From contig JAFEBQ010000010.1 of assembly GCA_018242585.1 (NCBI GenBank), positions 127,444 through 191,443 on the forward strand: a stretch of 64,000 nt of DNA, given 5' to 3'. This document shows, piece by piece, positions 29,630 to 37,249 of this stretch. This stretch comes from Planctomycetota bacterium. GTDB taxonomy: Bacteria > Planctomycetota > Planctomycetia > Pirellulales > PNKZ01. Each line of letters begins with the position of its first letter. Position 1 is the first letter of the stretch. The notes under the pieces were generated by a model. That model had not been told where the DNA came from. It made no database searches and was given only the letters and a program-made list of their open reading frames with translations. Both the position numbers and the translations under genes were made by a program.

Positions 29630-30886
29630 ATGGACCTCGTCGCACTGCTGAACGCCTCGGCTTCATCCGGCGAGCGATTGAATCTGCAATTGCGGGGGCT
29701 GGGGCGTTTGCTCGATACTAGCCGCGCGTTGGCTGCCGAAGTCGACTTGGCGCGGGCGGTCGAGTTGTTGACTGAGGGGATGCGCGAGGCGATCGATTGT
29801 GAGCAGGCCAACCTGTTCGAATACGACGCCCAACATGACTCGTTCAATTCTCCCTCGGCCCCGGCTGGCACGGGCAACGGCCGCGCCGCTGTCGGCAACT
29901 GGCTGGCCGGCCAAGCGGCGCACGAGCGCCGAGTGGTGAACCTGGATCAGGCCGACGGCGACGTCCGCTCGGGCCTCGCCGCGCCGGTCTGTTCGCCGAC
30001 CAGCCACGCACTGCTGGGAGTGTTGGAACTGCTGAACAAGCGCGGCGGCTCGTTCGACCGCTTTGACGAATGCCTGCTGGATGAGTTTGGCCGGCATGCC
30101 GCGGTGGCCCTGGAGCGGGCCCGGCTGATTGACGACTTGCAACGCGTCCAGGCGACCGAGGCGTCGCTGGCCGTGGCCCGCGACGTGCAGCGCAGCTTCA
30201 TGCCCCGCGAGCTGCCGTCGATCCCGGGCTATGAAATCGCCACCTGGTGGTATCCCAATGCGGCCGTCGGCGGCGACTATTGCGACGTGGTGCCGATGTG
30301 CGACCGCCGGCTGGGGGTGGTGATCGCCGATGTCAGCGGCCACGGCTTGGGGCCGAGCTTGCTGATGGCTTCGGTGCGGGCGGCTTTGCGCGCCTTGATG
30401 CTGGAACACTCGGCCCCCGAAATACTGCTCGATCGGCTGTCGCGCGCGCTGTACGGCGACCTGAAAGATGGCTTGTTCATCACGATGCTGTTCGGCGCGC
30501 TCGACGTCGAACGACATCGGCTCGAATACTCAAACGCGGGGCATGCGCCGGCCGAGCACTTTTGCGCGCTGACAAACCAGTTCATGCCGTTTGAGAGCAC
30601 CGGCTTGCCGCTGGGCGTGCTGGAAGACTCGCAGTACCCGCAAGGACCGGCGCTGATGATCGAGCCGGGGGACGTGGTGGTCTTGTGTACTGACGGGATT
30701 ATCGAGGCGATGGACGCGACCAACCGCCCGTTCGGCCGCGACCAGTTGCGGCAGATCATCGCGGCGCACCATCAAAAGCCGGCCAAGGAACTGATCAAGC
30801 AGATTGCCGACCGCGTGGCGGCGCATTACGTCGGCGAAAACCCGGACGACGACCTGACGATCCTGACCCTGCGACGCTTGCCTTAG
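29630..30886 (+). CDS. GAF-domain serine phosphatase (RsbU/SpoIIE type)
   Basis: 418 residues. Residues about 20-170 form a GAF sensor domain (ARAVELLTEGMREAIDCEQANL, LLGVLELLNKRG, then a signalling helix LARDVQRS). The C-terminal half is a PP2C-like SpoIIE domain: GGDYCDV at 214-219 (metal-binding Asp), VVIADVSGHGLGPSLLMA near 236-252, VVVLCTDGIIEAMDATNRPFG near 345, and DDDLTILTLRRLP at the end. These enzymes dephosphorylate anti-sigma-factor antagonists in partner-switching pathways, in the cytosol. No anti-sigma or antagonist gene is adjacent. Confidence 0.93.
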   Translation: MDLVALLNASASSGERLNLQLRGLGRLLDTSRALAAEVDLARAVELLTEGMREAIDCEQANLFEYDAQHDSFNSPSAPAGTGNGRAAVGNWLAGQAAHERRVVNLDQADGDVRSGLAAPVCSPTSHALLGVLELLNKRGGSFDRFDECLLDEFGRHAAVALERARLIDDLQRVQATEASLAVARDVQRSFMPRELPSIPGYEIATWWYPNAAVGGDYCDVVPMCDRRLGVVIADVSGHGLGPSLLMASVRAALRALMLEHSAPEILLDRLSRALYGDLKDGLFITMLFGALDVERHRLEYSNAGHAPAEHFCALTNQFMPFESTGLPLGVLEDSQYPQGPALMIEPGDVVVLCTDGIIEAMDATNRPFGRDQLRQIIAAHHQKPAKELIKQIADRVAAHYVGENPDDDLTILTLRRLP

Positions 30887-30898
30887 GGGTGGCGCGCA

Positions 30899-32008
30899 TT
30901 ACGCTTCGGTTTGCGGGGCGGCGTTGGCGACTTCGACAAAGCTGTCGAGCGACTTGCGCAGTTCGTCCGCCAGCCGCTCGAACTCCTCGGCCCGCACGGT
31001 GAACTTCACCTCGTAGTTGCGCAAGGGGCTGCCGAAGCGCCGTTCCAGGACCACCACCGGAACGCCGCCTTGTACCGTGTGGATCACGGTCTCGAGCGCC
31101 GTCGCCCCCCCTTGCCGGACGATCGAGCAAGTCACCTGGGCGTCGTGATCGGTGCGCTGGACCTGCTCGGGCAGCACCTGCTTGAGCATTTGCAGATCGA
31201 GTTGGCGCGGCGGGCTGGCCAGGATCAGCAACTGGTCGGCGAACGCCTCGTGCCGCGCGCCGGTCGCGTAGAACAGCACGCGATCGCTCGGCCCAAGACC
31301 CGGCTGCCAGCCCTCGGGCAATTTCACGGCAAAGCGGAAGTTGCCTTGCATCCAATAGCCGTTGGGCATCCGCCGCAGACCAGTCTCGAGCGGCGAGAAA
31401 CGGGCACTCGCCAGCATGTCTTCAAAATCAAGTCGATACGCCTGGTAGTGCGCCTCGTCGCTGTCGAGCGCAAACGTGTACAGCGTGCCGTCATAAACCG
31501 CGCGCACCGAAACTTCATAGGTATGCCCGCCATCGGGCAACTCGGTTTCCCAGGCCGACACCAGCCAGCGATTCAACGCCCTGGCCAGGTCAGCCCCGTA
31601 GCGTCCGGCGTCGATCGTGTCGATGCGATTCTCAACCAGCTTGCGCTGGCTGGTTTCCGTGGGCCTGACCGAAGGTTGCTCGGTTGCAGGTTGCACAGCC
31701 GCAGGTCGCTCAACCTCGGCGGCGAGTTGCTTCTGGTAGTCTTCCAGGGTCAGCGGCCCCGAAACCAGCGAGCAGGAAACGTGACCCGACTTGCCGCCGT
31801 CTTGCGGCAGCTTGAGGGCAAAGGCCTGTTCATCGCGGGCCCAATTGATCAACCGCCAGGCCTGCGGCACCCGTACCGAGATGCCATAACGGCGGACTTC
31901 AACGGCGCGGCGGCCATCTTCGGCGGCTTGGGCCCACGAGACGCAAAACGACAATGACACGACCAGCGCCAGGGCAAGCCTGGTCGCGATCGGGGGCAGG
32001 TATTTCAT
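30899..32008 (-). CDS. Secreted protein with two repeated domains, function unknown
   Basis: About 369 residues with signal peptide (MKYLPPIATRLALALVVSLS then FCVSWAQA). Two halves begin with similar phrases: RYGISVRVPQAWRLINWARD near 33 and NFRFAVKLPEGWQPGLGPSD near 215, each followed by a beta-rich stretch ending in a DFEDMLASARF/RAEEFERLADELRKSLDSF-like helix. The pattern resembles PsbP/DUF1795-type folds. A Pro/Thr/Gln-rich linker (about 115-140) separates them. It converges on the phosphatase gene with 12 bases between stops. The divergent neighbour is a TonB-like gene. Confidence 0.75.
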   Translation of the reverse strand: MKYLPPIATRLALALVVSLSFCVSWAQAAEDGRRAVEVRRYGISVRVPQAWRLINWARDEQAFALKLPQDGGKSGHVSCSLVSGPLTLEDYQKQLAAEVERPAAVQPATEQPSVRPTETSQRKLVENRIDTIDAGRYGADLARALNRWLVSAWETELPDGGHTYEVSVRAVYDGTLYTFALDSDEAHYQAYRLDFEDMLASARFSPLETGLRRMPNGYWMQGNFRFAVKLPEGWQPGLGPSDRVLFYATGARHEAFADQLLILASPPRQLDLQMLKQVLPEQVQRTDHDAQVTCSIVRQGGATALETVIHTVQGGVPVVVLERRFGSPLRNYEVKFTVRAEEFERLADELRKSLDSFVEVANAAPQTEA

Positions 32009-32172
32009 GGGCCAACGCTTTCTGGCAGTTGCGCCGAGCACAATCCATGATACCGCCGGCGCAAACCGGGACAAAAGATGAATTTGCGTCGAGCCCGGTG
32101 AATTAATGATCCGCTGCCCAGAAGCCAAGCCCGCAAACCGCGGCCCCGATGCGTTGTATTACAATCTCACTA

Positions 32173-32187
32173 TTATTAGAGTAATAA
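32173..32187. promoter_or_regulatory. AT-rich palindrome between divergent genes
   Basis: TTATTA-GAG-TAATAA, a perfect 6-3-6 palindrome in a GC-rich genome, lies 60 bases before the TonB-like gene and 165 bases from the divergent gene. It may be an operator. No regulator can be assigned. Confidence 0.35.
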
Positions 32188-32246
32188 CTCCTGCCATGAG
32201 CCTGGGATGTCGTTCCCCAAGGCCAAATGATCCCTCCTCTAGGACA

Positions 32247-33002
32247 ATGACCACCCCCCAGATGCGAGTCGTTATTTCCTACGGCACGAGTCTGGTCTTT
32301 CACGTGGCGGCACTGACGTTTTTGTACCAGTCGACCACGACGCTCCCGTCGTACGACATCATCGAAGGCCGGGCCACGATCGAGTTGATGGCCTCGGCCG
32401 CCTCGCGCGCCGAGCCCGAGAAGGAGCTAACGAAGCCCATCGAAGTGACGCTGCCGCAACCTTCGCCCAGCGAGTCGTCCCCCGCGCCGTTCGAAGTGGC
32501 CAAGGTGTCAGCCGTACCGGTCACGAAGGAAGCCTTCCGCCGCCTGGAGCCGGCCCTGGACCGGCCGATTCCAACCACCGTGGTCGAGCCGACTCGGATG
32601 AGCGAGGAGTACGCGCTGTCGACCGACGCGATGGAGCTGAAGCGCAAGCCGCGCGAGCCCGAGAAGGAACTCGCGGCCGTCGATTCGGAAGCCACGCCGG
32701 CATCGGACGCGAACGACGGGTCCGACATCGACGAACTGCCGCGCCCACTGTCGAACCGCAAGGTTCCCTATCCGGCCGAAGCGGTGCGCAACCGGCTCAC
32801 GGGGCGCGTGCTGGCGGCGGTCTGGGTGGCGGCCGACGGTTCGGTCACTCGGGTCACGCTCGACCGATCAAGCGGCCATGAGATTCTCGACAAGGCGGCC
32901 CTCGAGATGCTGCGCGAGTGGCGCTTTCATCCCGCTCGACGCCGCGGCGTGCCGGTTCCCTACGAAGTCAACATTCCCGTGAACTTTGGCTTCGCGGATT
33001 AG
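32247..33002 (+). CDS. TonB family energy-transducer protein
   Basis: About 251 residues from ATG (MTTPQMRVVISYG), with AGGA 5 bases upstream. Topology is typical of TonB: one N-terminal membrane helix (about 8-26, SYGTSLVFHVAALTFLY), a Pro/Glu-rich periplasmic stalk (about 50-155) and a C-terminal TonB domain (about 165-251) with VPYPAEAVRNRLTGRVLAAV, DGSVTRVTLDRSSGHEILDKAA and LEMLREWRFHPARRRGVPVP. It would couple proton motive force to outer-membrane receptors; no ExbB/ExbD or receptor gene is adjacent. Earlier ATGs exist in frame but lack a domain contribution. Confidence 0.88.
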   Translation: MTTPQMRVVISYGTSLVFHVAALTFLYQSTTTLPSYDIIEGRATIELMASAASRAEPEKELTKPIEVTLPQPSPSESSPAPFEVAKVSAVPVTKEAFRRLEPALDRPIPTTVVEPTRMSEEYALSTDAMELKRKPREPEKELAAVDSEATPASDANDGSDIDELPRPLSNRKVPYPAEAVRNRLTGRVLAAVWVAADGSVTRVTLDRSSGHEILDKAALEMLREWRFHPARRRGVPVPYEVNIPVNFGFAD

Positions 33003-33099
33003 GCGGAACGCGAAGTATCGAGCGCGATTTCTCGGACGAGACTTGTCCCGTAACGACCAGGGCTGCCCAGCCGCGCCGAGGCATCGTCTGACTTCAGGC

Positions 33100-33125
33100 C
33101 AGCAGCGCCACGCGGGGCGCTGCTG
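33100..33125. terminator. Hairpin between convergent genes
   Basis: A perfect 10-bp stem CAGCAGCGCC / GGCGCTGCTG with a 6-base loop sits between the tonB-like and DUF3365 genes. There is no strong T tract, so its role as terminator is likely but not certain. Confidence 0.6.
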
Positions 33126-33182
33126 ACCCAAGTCGTTTTCCAAGCACAATGACGAGGCCTCATGGCGGCAATCGACGCCAGC

Positions 33183-33734
33183 CTATTTCGCCTTCAACTC
33201 CAGCGTATAGCCTAGCGCCCCGGCCAGCTTCTTGCCCTGGTAGTTCTTGTGGCACATCACGCACTTTTCCATCACCACCGGCACCGGAGTGGCCGCGCGG
33301 AGGGCCGGCCGATTGTTCACCGTGGTGATCTCTTCGACATAGTCCTTGCCGTTGAGAAAAGCCGCGATTGCACGACGTTCAAAATCATCGGCGGGCTTGT
33401 TGTCGTCGTTCACGGGATCGCCGGCGCCGTCAATCAGCCGGACCTCGTGCCAACCCTTTTCCTTCATCGACTGGAACAAGACCTTGAAGGCCTCGCCGGC
33501 CGGCAGATCAGACTCCTCCTCGACGTAATGCTTGGTGATGAGCACGATCGCTGTCTTGTAAATGTCGTCGAGCAGCCGCACTTCGCGTCGGGCGCGTTCA
33601 ACGTCGGCGGGGTCGACCGCGGGCGCCGATTTGTCCGCCGCCGGGGGCGCCGCGGTCAAATCCTCGGTCCCCACCAGCCAGCCCGCCAGGGCCAAGCCGA
33701 CACACGCCGTCACCGTCCACAAACGCCACTGCAT
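33183..33734 (-). CDS. Periplasmic DUF3365 (Tll0287-like) c-type haem protein
   Basis: About 183 residues from ATG with a GGAG site upstream. A signal peptide (MQWRLWTVTACVGLALAGWL...) is followed by an Ala/Asp linker and the Tll0287-like fold (GEAFKVLFQSMKEKGWHEVR, FERRAIAAFLNGKDYVEEI, VVMEKCVMCHKNYQGK). The CVMCH motif at residues 158-162 is a c-type haem attachment site, typical near the end of DUF3365 domains. It probably senses a ligand or redox state in the periplasm. The gene is divergent from an Rrf2-family regulator, with an operator-like palindrome between, which suggests control by that regulator. Confidence 0.87.
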   Translation of the reverse strand: MQWRLWTVTACVGLALAGWLVGTEDLTAAPPAADKSAPAVDPADVERARREVRLLDDIYKTAIVLITKHYVEEESDLPAGEAFKVLFQSMKEKGWHEVRLIDGAGDPVNDDNKPADDFERRAIAAFLNGKDYVEEITTVNNRPALRAATPVPVVMEKCVMCHKNYQGKKLAGALGYTLELKAK

Positions 33735-33782
33735 GGTTGAGTCTCCGCCTGAAAAAAACTTGTGATGGAACGCCACAGCCTA

Positions 33783-33806
33783 ATACTGGATATATTTATC
33801 CTGTAT
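33783..33806. promoter_or_regulatory. Putative Rrf2-family operator
   Basis: The palindrome ATACTGGATA-TATT-TATCCTGTAT has 10-base arms with one mismatch, the ATAnnnGGATA...TAT layout seen for Rrf2/IscR/CymR sites. A second half site AATACTGGAT lies at 33831-33840. It sits between the DUF3365 gene and the Rrf2 gene, about 110 bases before the latter. Confidence 0.65.
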
Positions 33807-33817
33807 CTGGTCCCGCC

Positions 33818-33845
33818 AATGTACCTTGCCAATACTGGATGTCAA
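33818..33845 (-). promoter_or_regulatory. Candidate promoter for the DUF3365 gene
   Basis: On the minus strand a perfect -35 TTGACA, 16-base spacer and -10 TACATT. The half site of the operator lies in the spacer and the full palindrome just downstream of the predicted start, where a bound regulator would block transcription. Confidence 0.5.
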
Positions 33846-33916
33846 TGTCGGCTATTCCCAGCAAGTCGCCAACGCCACCCTTGTCCCTTTCCCAGCTTGC
33901 CAGTACCCTTAAAATC

Positions 33917-34399
33917 ATGTTCTCGCAAACCGTCGAATACGCCCTGCGGGCCGTGGTTTTTCTGGCCGGCCAGCCCGACACGCCAGCCACGAACGAGCAG
34001 ATTGCCCGGGTGACCAAGGTGCCGGGGCCCTACCTGTCGAAGGTGCTGCAAAGTCTGACCCGAGCGGGCATCATCACCTCGCACCGGGGCGTGCGCGGCG
34101 GCTTCACGCTGGCCCAGCCCGCCGAGAAGCTGACGATCCTCACCGTGGTCAGCGCGGTCGACCCGATCCAGCGCATTCGTACTTGCCCGCTGGGACTCAA
34201 GTCGCACGGAGTGCGGCTTTGCCCGCTGCACAAGCGGATGGACGAGGCGCTGGCCCGCGTCGAGGAAGCGTTTCGGCAAACGACGCTGGCCGAAGTGCTG
34301 TCCGAGCCAACCACGAGCATTCCGTTGTGCGAGTTCCCGCCGCGGCCCGCCGCTTCCAAGGGGTCGAGCGTCCCGCGCCGCCGTGCCGCGAAACGATAG
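33917..34399 (+). CDS. Rrf2-family transcriptional regulator, altered cysteine triad
   Basis: 160 residues from ATG (MFSQTVEYALRAVVFLAGQP). Winged-helix DNA-binding domain at about 1-80: TNEQIARVTKVPGPYLSKVL then QSLTRAGIITSHRGVRGGFT. In IscR/NsrR-type members three Cys in C-X5-C-X5-C bind an iron-sulfur cluster. Here the positions are C90, S96 and C102 (RTCPLGLKSHGVRLCPLH), so the middle Cys is Ser, with His97 next to it and His105 nearby. It may bind a cluster with another ligand or sense by thiols. The tail (Pro/Arg/Ser-rich, basic) is longer than usual and has one more Cys. Likely represses the divergent DUF3365 gene. Confidence 0.9.
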   Translation: MFSQTVEYALRAVVFLAGQPDTPATNEQIARVTKVPGPYLSKVLQSLTRAGIITSHRGVRGGFTLAQPAEKLTILTVVSAVDPIQRIRTCPLGLKSHGVRLCPLHKRMDEALARVEEAFRQTTLAEVLSEPTTSIPLCEFPPRPAASKGSSVPRRRAAKR

Positions 34400-34462
34400 C
34401 GCCCCGCAATCACGTGCGATTAGCTTCCTCAAGTTAGCCGAACCGTGGCAGGACGAATCGGC

Positions 34463-35554
34463 ATGCAAATCTTGCTGTTCGAGTATTTGACGGGCGGCGG
34501 GCTTTGGCTCGACGGAGATCATCCGCCCAGCACGTCATGGGTCGCCGAGGGGCGGGCCATGCTCCAGGCCGCCGCGGCCGATTTCGTCGCGGCGGGACAT
34601 GCGGTGACGGTCCTGGCAGACGCGCGCCGCGAGACGGCCATCGAATTCGCTCAACTGATTCCAGTAACCAGCGCGGCAGTGCTGCGAGATCGATTGGCCG
34701 AGTTGGCGCCACGGATCGACTGGTGCCTGGTCGATGCTCCCGAAACCAGCGGACGACTGCTGGCGGCGCGGCAACTGGTCGAATCGGCGGGCGGTCGCTG
34801 CCTAGGCTCCTCGCCCGCCACGATCACCCTAGCCGGCGACAAACATCTCTTGGCCGAGCATCTGCGCGCGAAAGGTGTGCCGACAACCAGTGGTTTGCGA
34901 GTGCCGGCGGGGGGCGCTTGGCCAACCGGCTTTCCCATGCCAGCCGTGATCAAGCCGTGTGACGGCGCTGGCTCGATGGATGTGCGATTGATCCGCGACC
35001 GAGGAGAGTTGTCCCGAATTGAACCTCCTGGGATCGACACGCGGATCGAAGTTTTTCAGCCCGGCCAGGCCGCGAGCATCGCCTTCTTGTGCGGTCCTCA
35101 AGGCGACGTCTCGCTTGAACCTTGCGCGCAAAACTTGCGACTGGCGAGTTGCGGCGACGATTGGCCGGGCATTGAGCAGCCCTTCTCGTACCTAGGCGGC
35201 TCGCTGCCGCTGCCGGCGCCCCTGGCCGCGCGGGCCCGGACCCTCGGCCAGCGGGCGGTGGCCACCTTGCCGCCGCGGCTGGGGTACCTGGGCGTCGATC
35301 TAATCCTGGGCAGCGCCAACGACGGGCGCGACGACGTGGTGGTGGAAGTCAACCCGCGACTGACGACCTCGTATATCGGTCTGCGCGCCGCATGTCGTCA
35401 GAACCTGGCCCAGGCGCTATTGGATGTCGCCGCCGGAAGTTTGCCCAAGCTGGAGTTTACGCGCGATACGATTGAGTTCACGTCGTCCGGCGGCGTCAAA
35501 ATGCTACCCGCCGCCGACGTCACCACAGCACACTTGCCGGAGCAACGCTTGTGA
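34463..35554 (+). CDS. ATP-grasp ligase, MfnD-like (methanofuran side-chain glutamate ligase)
   Basis: About 363 residues from ATG with an AGGA 9 bases upstream (a GTG 18 bases earlier is possible). It begins MQILLFEYLTGGGLW, a start I associate with MfnD, the tyramine-glutamate ligase of methanofuran synthesis. ATP-grasp features follow: KHLLAEHLRAKGVPTTSGLR near 130, PAVIKPCDGAGSMDVRLIRD near 165 (nucleotide-binding Lys), a large loop with YLGGSLPLPAP, and DVVVEVNPRLTTSYIGLR near 290 (metal-binding Glu-X-Asn). It is the first of three overlapping genes (GTGA overlap with the next). Function is inferred from family and operon. Confidence 0.82.
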   Translation: MQILLFEYLTGGGLWLDGDHPPSTSWVAEGRAMLQAAAADFVAAGHAVTVLADARRETAIEFAQLIPVTSAAVLRDRLAELAPRIDWCLVDAPETSGRLLAARQLVESAGGRCLGSSPATITLAGDKHLLAEHLRAKGVPTTSGLRVPAGGAWPTGFPMPAVIKPCDGAGSMDVRLIRDRGELSRIEPPGIDTRIEVFQPGQAASIAFLCGPQGDVSLEPCAQNLRLASCGDDWPGIEQPFSYLGGSLPLPAPLAARARTLGQRAVATLPPRLGYLGVDLILGSANDGRDDVVVEVNPRLTTSYIGLRAACRQNLAQALLDVAAGSLPKLEFTRDTIEFTSSGGVKMLPAADVTTAHLPEQRL

Positions 35555-36561
35555 ACTGGCTGGGACTCGACATTGGCGGGGCGAACTTGAAGGTCGCCGA
35601 CGGGCGCGGCTACGCGGCCAGCATGCCCTTTCCCTTGTGGCGCGAGCCAACGGGCTTGTCGGCGGCGCTGGCCCAACTGATCGCCGAGGCGCCGCCGGCC
35701 GAGCGGTTGGCCGTAACGATGACCGGCGAACTGGCCGACTGTTTCGCCACTAAGGCTGACGGAGCGCGGCGGATCGTGCGCGCGGTCGGTGATGCCGCCG
35801 GCGGGCGGGCGTTCACGATCTATCTGGTCGATGGGCGATTCGTCGATGCCGTCGCGGCGTGCGAGGCGCCACTGCTGGCCGCAGCCTCGAACTGGCATGC
35901 GCTGGCGGCGTTTGCGGCGCGATTTGCCAAGGGGCGCCCTGCCCTGCTCGTGGATATTGGCTCGACGACCAGCGATCTGATCCCGATTGTCGCCGGGCGC
36001 GTCAACTCCAGCGGCCAGACGGACCCCGCTCGACTGGCCACCGGGGAACTTGTTTACACCGGGGTCCGACGCACGCCGATCTGCGCGCTGGTCGAGCGGC
36101 TCCCCTGGCACGGACAAACGTGCCACGTCGCGGCTGAACTCTTCGCCACGACGGCCGACGCCTGGCTGTTGTTGGAACAATTGCCCGAGGAACACGACCG
36201 GTGCGATACCGCCGACGGACGGCCGTTCACTCGCGAGGCGGCGCACGACCGGCTGGCGCGAATGATCTGCGCCGATCGGGCGCTGTTCAGCCGAGACGAC
36301 GCCCGACGCGCCGCCGAAACAGTTGCCGCGGCCCAGCAGCGTTTGCTGGTCGGCGCGCTGCGCCAAGTTCTCGACCGCCAAAGTCAACATCCCGAGCGAG
36401 TGCTGCTGAGCGGCGAAGGGGAGTTCCTGGTCCGCCGCGTGGTCGCTGAGGTGCTCCCCGCGACGCCGATCGTTTCGCTCGGTGAACACCTGGGCCCCGA
36501 TGTGTCGCGTGCCGCGCCGGCCCATGCCGTGGCCGTGCTGGCCAGCGAGTTGCGCCCATGA
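35551..36561 (+). CDS. Hydantoinase/oxoprolinase-fold H4MPT-pathway protein, MfnF-like
   Basis: 336 residues from GTG overlapping the previous stop by four bases. It opens with the acetate/sugar-kinase-like MNWLGLDIGGANLKVADGRG and has VTMTGELADCFATKADGARR, LLVDIGSTTSDLIPIVAGRV near 130-148 and GELVYTGVRRTPICALVERL, all hallmarks of the hydantoinase/oxoprolinase relatives in the family known as probable H4MPT-linked C1 transfer protein. MfnF, from this family, joins the aminomethylfuran unit to tyramine-glutamate in methanogens. Position between MfnD-like and MfnE-like genes supports that role. Normal length. Confidence 0.83.
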   Translation: MNWLGLDIGGANLKVADGRGYAASMPFPLWREPTGLSAALAQLIAEAPPAERLAVTMTGELADCFATKADGARRIVRAVGDAAGGRAFTIYLVDGRFVDAVAACEAPLLAAASNWHALAAFAARFAKGRPALLVDIGSTTSDLIPIVAGRVNSSGQTDPARLATGELVYTGVRRTPICALVERLPWHGQTCHVAAELFATTADAWLLLEQLPEEHDRCDTADGRPFTREAAHDRLARMICADRALFSRDDARRAAETVAAAQQRLLVGALRQVLDRQSQHPERVLLSGEGEFLVRRVVAEVLPATPIVSLGEHLGPDVSRAAPAHAVAVLASELRP

Positions 36562-37172
36562 CCGAGTTGACGCGGCCACCGACGCGCGTGGTCAAGCTGG
36601 GGGGGAGCTTGTTCGACCTGCCTCAACTAGCCGGTGTGTGGCAAGCCTGGCACGCGCGGCAAACGCCGGCGCGCACCGTGCTGGTCATCGGCGGCGGCGA
36701 GGTGGTCGACCGTTTGCGCGAGGTCGATCGAGCACATCCCTGCGACGGCACCGACATGCACTGGCTGTGCGTCGCCGCCATGGCGATCAATAGCCGACGC
36801 TGGGCGAGGGAACTTGGCGCGGCTTTTACGTCGCCCAGCGAGGTGCGACAGTGCGCCGGCCCCGCGCTGCTGGTCATCGACCCCTGGGCGTTCCTGTGGG
36901 AGGTCGATCAAAGCGCCGCCAAGCCGTTGCCCGCGAGCTGGGACGTGACGAGCGATTCGATCGCGGCCCGCGTGGCCGACTGGCTGATGGCCGACGAGTT
37001 GGCGCTGGCCAAATCGTGCCTGCCTCGCCCCCCTGCCACGCTCGTCGCGCTGGCGGAACAAAACTACGTCGATCGCCACTTTCCCCGCGCCGCCGCCAAC
37101 TTACAGCGGGTGCGCTGCGTCAACTTTCGCAGCGAGGCAGCGCGCGATGAAATGCTTGCCACACGGCAATAA
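36558..37172 (+). CDS. Amino-acid-kinase family protein, MfnE-like
   Basis: 204 residues from ATG overlapping the previous stop (ATGA). Amino-acid kinase fold: VVKLGGSLFDLPQL near 11, VLVIGGGEVVDRLREVDRAH near 42, TDMHWLCVAAMAINSRRWAR near 65, PLPASWDVTSDSIAARVADW near 124 (ATP/substrate region) and LALAKSCLPR. It matches the short single-domain kinases near H4MPT genes; MfnE phosphorylates aminomethylfuran phosphate in methanofuran synthesis. Last gene of the operon; a terminator pointing the other way follows within 5 bases. Confidence 0.82.
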   Translation: MTELTRPPTRVVKLGGSLFDLPQLAGVWQAWHARQTPARTVLVIGGGEVVDRLREVDRAHPCDGTDMHWLCVAAMAINSRRWARELGAAFTSPSEVRQCAGPALLVIDPWAFLWEVDQSAAKPLPASWDVTSDSIAARVADWLMADELALAKSCLPRPPATLVALAEQNYVDRHFPRAAANLQRVRCVNFRSEAARDEMLATRQ

Positions 37173-37176
37173 AAAA

Positions 37177-37198
37177 CCCAGGGGATGAGACCCCTGGG
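37177..37198 (-). terminator. Intrinsic terminator of the first DUF1598 gene
   Basis: CCCAGGGG / CCCCTGGG stem (8 bp) with a 6-base loop and, on the minus strand, a run of six T residues. It sits between convergent mfnE-like and DUF1598 genes and shares its stem core with the terminators at 21655 and 55845. Confidence 0.88.
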
Positions 37199-37249
37199 CT
37201 TGTGTGATCGCACAATCTGTCTTGATCTAATCGCTAATCGCTTACTGCC

